Source: CAVVJA01 sp963801715 (GTDB lineage Bacteria; Actinomycetota; Actinomycetes; Mycobacteriales; Jatrophihabitantaceae). From it: a DNA stretch of 64,000 nucleotides. Of this stretch, positions 60,112 through 64,000 are shown one piece after another (the stretch's first letter is position 1; each line of letters starts with the position of its first letter). The notes below the pieces were generated by a model. That model saw nothing but the letters and a program-made list of their open reading frames with translations, did no database searches and was not told where the DNA came from. The position numbers and the translations under genes are program-made. The DNA lies in NCBI GenBank assembly GCA_963801715.1, contig CAWDGB010000014.1, positions 310,001 through 374,000 on the forward strand, read 5' to 3'.

Positions 60112-60722
60112 TTGTGCTTAGGCGGCGGCGTGCCGGAAACTCCAGCCGATGGGGAGTCCTTTGCAAGGCGTGCTGTTCGACATGGATAGTCCTCGGCATT
60201 TCGGATTACGTTGAAAAGCGCTGGAGCCCTTATTTTCCGGGGATTTTGGTGTTGGCCAGTGTTGGCCGAAGCGGGCCGTTTTTGGTTCTCTTGTGTACCG
60301 GATGTGTACCGGAGAAGATCATTTAGGTCGCAAGTCACCTGAGTTAGCACCGCGTCGGCCGACCCGGCGCGAGCAGCTGCGAACGAGCCGGCGGGTTGCC
60401 GGATGCTTGCGACTCCTGGTCGCGAGCAGGAGAGTGGCAACCGCCTCCTTCGGCGACGCGCCACTCCACACATGTCGAGTTTGCGCCATGGGTGCTGCTT
60501 AACCGTCGTGCATCAACGATCGCCAGATCCCCGAGTCCTTCGACGGTCATACATACGACCGGACAAGTAGCCGATGAGCGGGCACTTCTGGAGCTTGCAT
60601 GCCTATGCGCTCAGCGGCAGCGCCATGCACTTGTGGACCGCTGCGGGCCATGACGCGATCGCCGACTCGGCGCGGCCTGGTTGCCAGCCGCGATGTGCCC
60701 GTCCGTGATGCGGAACGCCTCG
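60112..60722. other. Gap with short tandem repeats, no recognised gene
   Basis: About 610 bp with low gene content. It contains two adjacent 8-bp direct repeats: TGTTGGCC at 60250-60257 and 60260-60267, and TGTACCGG at 60294-60301 and 60305-60312. A short minus-strand frame at 60344-60550 (MTVEGLGDLAIVDARRLSST) is not convincing. Possibly debris of a mobile element. Confidence 0.4.
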
Positions 60723-61568
60723 TTAAGGCTCCTTGGCGAGCCCGCTGGGTGCAGTGCCGTGATGACCGCCGCTGGCCGCACATCGCCGCAGGAACGGCCG
60801 GATGGTCTGTGCCAGTTCGTGCGGGTGGTCGTGGTAGGCAGTGTGCGTGCCGGGCGTGCGCGTGACCTCGACACCCAGGCGGTGGGCCAGTCGGCCGGCG
60901 GCCTGGGCGTAGACGGCATGGCTTTCCTCGCTCACGAGCACCATGACGGGCCCCGCGATCGCGGCCAGCGTCTTGTCATCGGGCAGGAAGCCCTCGTAGC
61001 TCCCGAGCTCGACCCCGAAGAAGGTCTCGGCACTGGACTGCATGCGCGCCCGTAGGGCGGGCTGGAGACGCTCCCAGTTAGGATCTCCCGCCACATACCG
61101 CCAGAGTGCTTCGAGCGCCGCCGGCGTGCCGCCGGTCCCCATGGCTTCCTGGACGAGCTCCGAGACCGCGCCGCGCGCCCCCGGATCGTCGAACAACTTC
61201 ACCAGTGCGGTCTCGTGCAAGACCGCGCCGCTCACCGTCTCGGGATGGCGAATCAGCAGGCAAAGAGCGAAGTTCGCGCCGGCGCTGGTACCGAAGACCG
61301 CAGCCGGAGATAGACCGAGTGCGGCGAGCAGCGCGGCCGCGTCGTCGGCCTGTTCCTCAGGCCTTGTCGCTGCCCACCCGGGCGGGCGGGGACTTCGGCC
61401 GTTCCCCCGCCGGTCGTAGCTGATGACCGTGAACTCGCTGGCGAGCGCGCCGGCAAGTGTCTCGAAGTGCCCGGCGTCGCCGGTGAAGCCCATGATGAGC
61501 AGCACCGGCGGCCCGCCGCCGCACACCTCGTAGTAGAGCTCGGCACCGTTGACCCTGAGCTGCGGCAT
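60723..61568 (-). CDS. Alpha/beta hydrolase
   Basis: A 281-residue hydrolase of the esterase/epoxide-hydrolase/peroxidase-like type. Oxyanion segment LIMGFTGDAGHFETLAGALA, nucleophile elbow VFGTSAGANFAL, a likely acid in VLVSEESHAVYAQAA and the histidine in TPGTHTAYHDHP. ATG 61568 has GGAGGG upstream; the frame is open to 61709. Substrate cannot be inferred. It stands alone. Confidence 0.86.
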   Translation of the reverse strand: MPQLRVNGAELYYEVCGGGPPVLLIMGFTGDAGHFETLAGALASEFTVISYDRRGNGRSPRPPGWAATRPEEQADDAAALLAALGLSPAAVFGTSAGANFALCLLIRHPETVSGAVLHETALVKLFDDPGARGAVSELVQEAMGTGGTPAALEALWRYVAGDPNWERLQPALRARMQSSAETFFGVELGSYEGFLPDDKTLAAIAGPVMVLVSEESHAVYAQAAGRLAHRLGVEVTRTPGTHTAYHDHPHELAQTIRPFLRRCAASGGHHGTAPSGLAKEP

Positions 61569-62239
61569 CACACCCTCCATTCCGGGCGTCATCCGGCCGG
61601 CGCCCAGGAGGTCCCCCGGCCTCATCCCCGAGAACTTCCGCCAAGCTCGGCGGATGATTGTCTGCGTGCTCTCGCACCTAAACAAGCTAGCCGGTGACCG
61701 GTGCTGCACGCCTCGGATGCGGCCAGGGCGTGGCAGCCCTGCCCGCCGGGTGGTCGCCGTGGGCGACGCTTTCGCCGGACTGGCACGTCACCCCGGAGAT
61801 TCTGCGGCACGGATGTGGGCGGCACTGACCTGCCACATTGGGTTGCGGCGGCTGAAGCTCGCCGGCGGTGGGTCAAACTGCGCCGATCCACGCAAGACCA
61901 CGTGCAGATAACCCCGATCTGCGTGACCCTGGCGGGCTCCTACGACACTCGTGAAGACGCTCCGAACGGCGGCTACGCGCGCGGCTGCCGTTGCGGCTCG
62001 CCACATAGGTATGCATCGCGGCCAGCAGCGCGATGCGCACGGACATCAGCGTTGGGCGCGCGGATCGTGATGTGTAGTGGTGTCGTTCGTGACGAGGAGT
62101 CGTCAGATCGAAATTAGCCCATGGCGCACTGATCTAGCCGAATTTGGGGATGCTGGGCGCCGGGCGGCGGCGGGCTGCGAAACGCACACCTTGCCGACGA
62201 GCGGGTGCCAAGTGCGCTGCGAGCCATTCGATAATGAGT
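61569..62239. other. Gap without a recognised gene
   Basis: About 670 bp between the hydrolase start and the Mrr fragment. Frames on both strands are short and Arg-rich with no domain match or ribosome-binding site. Composition is a little less uniform than in the genes around it. I see no RNA gene or repeat. Confidence 0.4.
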
Positions 62240-62847
62240 TCAGGTATTCAGGTCGAACACCGCCGACCAGAGGTCGTTTTCGGTGTACAGCGCCGCAACA
62301 TCATTCAGTTCTACGTCGGCACTGTCCGCGGCACCGTCGGCGCTATCGGCGATCCACCACTCCGCTCCTGGAAGGCCAGCTGATGCATACGCTCGCGTTC
62401 CCGGGTCCTGCCTCTCATACGTCGCCCGTGCCTCTGCGACGACCTCCACGTCCTCTACGACTCGTTTGTGGTCCGTTCCCCGAGGTCGTACTGCTGGAGT
62501 AGGTCGCAGAGCTTGTCGCCATCAATAAGCTCGATCGGCGTCGCACCGTCACGGTTGGCCTCCTTCTTGGCCTCCGCCGTGAAAGTGCCTGTCGTGATTA
62601 GCAGGCCCTTCTCACCCCGCCCGGCCATTGCACCTCGCCGGAGAGCCACGTGCGCCGAAAGGTGCCCGCGTGGTTCGGAGGGAAGCTGCGCGGCAAAGAA
62701 CCGCTCATGGCGCGTATACGGCATCGGGCTGCGGAGTCGGCATCCGTCCGAGTCTCGCGGACTTCCGCCGACTTCAGAAACGGTTTGTCCGACAGAACGC
62801 CACGACCACAGACGATCGCCCTTATATGCCGCCGACGCCGTACGCAT
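62240..62847 (-). pseudogene. Decayed Mrr-type restriction endonuclease fragment
   Basis: Near the C-terminus of one minus-strand frame, GRGEKGLLITTGTFTAEAKK and DGATPIELIDGDKLCDLLQQ match the C-terminal part of Mrr-like restriction endonucleases. The frame stops at ERTTNES, and the family ending RVVEDVEVVAE reappears one frame over (62240-62449), consistent with a missing base in the AAA near 62466. The catalytic core upstream is not recognisable and the gene is cut off before the opposite-strand phosphotransferase start. It is therefore inactive. Mrr enzymes cut modified DNA. Confidence 0.65.
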
Positions 62848-62882
62848 CTAACCGATGAGCGAGCAGGTGTCAGGATCCACTC

Positions 62883-63740
62883 GTGGACGCAGAGCTCGTT
62901 TCGCGCGCGATGGCCGCGGCGACAGCGCTCGCCGGGGCGCTAGGCCTGCCAGTCAACGACGCGGTCGTGATCCACAATTCGAACAAGCTCGCGCTGCGTC
63001 TCTTGCCCTGTGACGTCTTCGCTCGGGTAGCACTGCTGGGGCAGGAGGTCGCCGCGCTTGAGGTCGAGCTCGCTCAGCGGCTGGCCGCATTTTCGAGCCC
63101 CGTGGCGGCGCTTGAGCCTCGAATCGAACCGCGGGTGTTCGAGCGCGATGGCTTTGCGGTGACCTTCTGGACCTACTACGCGGCGATGACTCCTGACCAC
63201 TACTCACCGGCCGACCACGCAGACGCGCTCCGACGCCTGCACGGGGGGATGCGAGAGGTCGAGATCGCGACGCCGCACTTCACGGAACGAGTCGCAGCGG
63301 CCGAGCGGCTGGTCACGAACCGACACGAAACCCCCGCGCTCTCTGAGGGCGACCGGCATCTGCTCCTCAGCACGCTGCACAGTGCCCGTCAACAGATCCA
63401 CAGCCACGAAACCGCTGAGCAGCTGCTGCACGGCGAGCCGCACTCAGGCAACCTTCTCAGCACCGAGGACGGCTTGCTCTTCATCGACTTCGAAACGTCT
63501 TGCCGTGGGCCCGTGGAATACGATGTCGCACACGTGCCGGACGAGGTCAGCGCGCACTATCCGGATGTTGATCCAGTTGTGCTTCAAGAATGTCGCCGGC
63601 TCGTTCTTGCGATGGTCGCTGCCTGGCGCTGGGACGTCCGTGATGAATTCCCGAACGGGAACGAACACGGTCGAGACATCCTGACCTTGCTCCGCGCTGG
63701 TCCGCCCTGGCCGGCACTCGGTGCTCTCGCCGCTGAGTAA
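62883..63740 (+). CDS. Aminoglycoside-phosphotransferase-fold kinase
   Basis: A 285-residue APH/choline-kinase-type protein. The catalytic loop LLHGEPHSGNLL has Glu in place of the usual Asp of HGD-x-H-x-x-N; the metal site is LLFIDFETSCRG. An ATP-binding lysine region is at the N-terminus (VIHNSNKLALRLLPCDVFAR). Such kinases phosphorylate antibiotics or small metabolites; the substrate is unknown. GTG 62883. It is divergent from the Mrr fragment. Confidence 0.85.
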   Translation: MDAELVSRAMAAATALAGALGLPVNDAVVIHNSNKLALRLLPCDVFARVALLGQEVAALEVELAQRLAAFSSPVAALEPRIEPRVFERDGFAVTFWTYYAAMTPDHYSPADHADALRRLHGGMREVEIATPHFTERVAAAERLVTNRHETPALSEGDRHLLLSTLHSARQQIHSHETAEQLLHGEPHSGNLLSTEDGLLFIDFETSCRGPVEYDVAHVPDEVSAHYPDVDPVVLQECRRLVLAMVAAWRWDVRDEFPNGNEHGRDILTLLRAGPPWPALGALAAE

Positions 63741-63810
63741 CGCAACGCACTCACATGCCGCATAGAGCGCGCGATGAACCATGACGGTCGCCCGGTCGTA
63801 GATTTGCTCC

Positions 63811-64000
63811 GTGAGCCTGGAATGGGTGCAGGTTGTCGTCGATGCGCGAATCCGGTTGCCCTCGAGCGGTGGTGGGCAAACTCGCTCGGTTGGGTCGTGC
63901 TGAACGACCCCGCTACGGAGTTCGAGATCTGTCCGTCGACGAACCGGCTGTCTGGGCTGATCTTTGTGCCGGTCCCGGAGGCCAAGCAGTCCACGATCCG
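63811..64000 (+). pseudogene. VOC (glyoxalase-like) family protein, frameshifted and cut by the window edge
   Basis: GTG 63811 gives SLEWVQVVVDAR, the usual start of the VOC/Glyoxalase_6 family, then the frame fails. Two bases on, PVALERWWANSLGWVVLNDP and FEICPSTNRLSGLIFVPVPE continue the family in another frame. One missing A near 63849-63850 (RNPVALERWW) would fix it. The C-terminus lies beyond the window. Members are small metal-dependent or bleomycin-binding enzymes. Confidence 0.75.

Noticed and set aside
60344..60550. 68-codon minus-strand frame resembling a STAS start
   Set aside because: Similarity is limited to a few residues, it has no ribosome-binding site and the frame breaks upstream.
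1..64000. CRISPR array
   Set aside because: No cluster of equally spaced 20-40 bp repeats was seen.
1..64000. rRNA genes or origin of replication
   Set aside because: No rRNA-like sequence, DnaA boxes or dnaA/dnaN neighbourhood found.

Overview
This 64 kb window is chromosomal DNA of a high-GC actinobacterium that makes mycothiol. The evidence is an mshC gene, a PPOX and a DUF385 (Ddn-type, F420-linked) protein, a CpfC-type ferrochelatase with cysteines for a [2Fe-2S] cluster, DUF3090, DUF5703 and PAC2 proteins, and two gene blocks in the order known from Mycobacterium tuberculosis. The first block (about 0.6-14 kb) matches Rv1477-Rv1488: NlpC/P60 hydrolase, moxR, DUF58, VWA, fabG1, inhA, hemH, an Rv1486c-like gene, NfeD and SPFH. 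The second (about 43-59 kb) matches the Rv2124c-Rv2141c region: M20 peptidase, uppP, histidine phosphatase, DUF3090, SCO1664 family, mshC, PAC2 and metH. I cannot name the genus.

Layout. 0-14 kb: cell-wall and fatty-acid block, with a TetR/SRPBCC pair inserted, and a nickel/cobalt permease behind a Nur-like box. 14-20 kb: Eis-like acetyltransferase, DUF385, CPBP protease, DUF1295, zinc finger, RskA-like anti-sigma and ECF sigma. 20-24 kb: two esterases and a frameshifted ATP-grasp gene. 24-29 kb: phosphoketolase and acetate kinase divergent from glucose-6-phosphate dehydrogenase, a complete hexose to acetyl-phosphate to acetate route. 29-34 kb: LacI regulator divergent from PhyH oxygenase, Gfo/Idh/MocA dehydrogenase and an IolE-like gene with an internal deletion. 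34-36 kb: SnoaL-like and beta-propeller-like genes. 36.2-41.35 kb: a small integrative island in the 3' end of tRNA-Leu(GAG), bounded by a 25-bp direct repeat and carrying a tyrosine integrase next to the tRNA. 41.6-59 kb: a secreted Ser/Pro/Thr-rich protein, then the second conserved block with DNA ligase, RecD-like helicase and aldo/keto reductase. 59-64 kb: a triple-repeat membrane protein, an alpha/beta hydrolase, a decayed Mrr fragment, a phosphotransferase and a VOC gene cut by the window edge.

Three intergenic palindromes near 3.1, 20.6 and 60.1 kb share arms and appear to be one dispersed hairpin repeat family. Six genes (moxR 5' end, ATP-grasp, PRC-barrel, metH, Mrr, VOC) can each be restored by adding or removing one base, often in a homopolymer. 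Because moxR and metH are normally conserved, residual sequencing indels are as likely as real mutations. Two other ORFs (TetR, SPFH) run far past their expected ends into neighbouring genes. The best candidates for follow-up are the tRNA-Leu island, the hairpin family, the Nur-like box, the esterase/esterase/ATP-grasp cassette and the IolE deletion.
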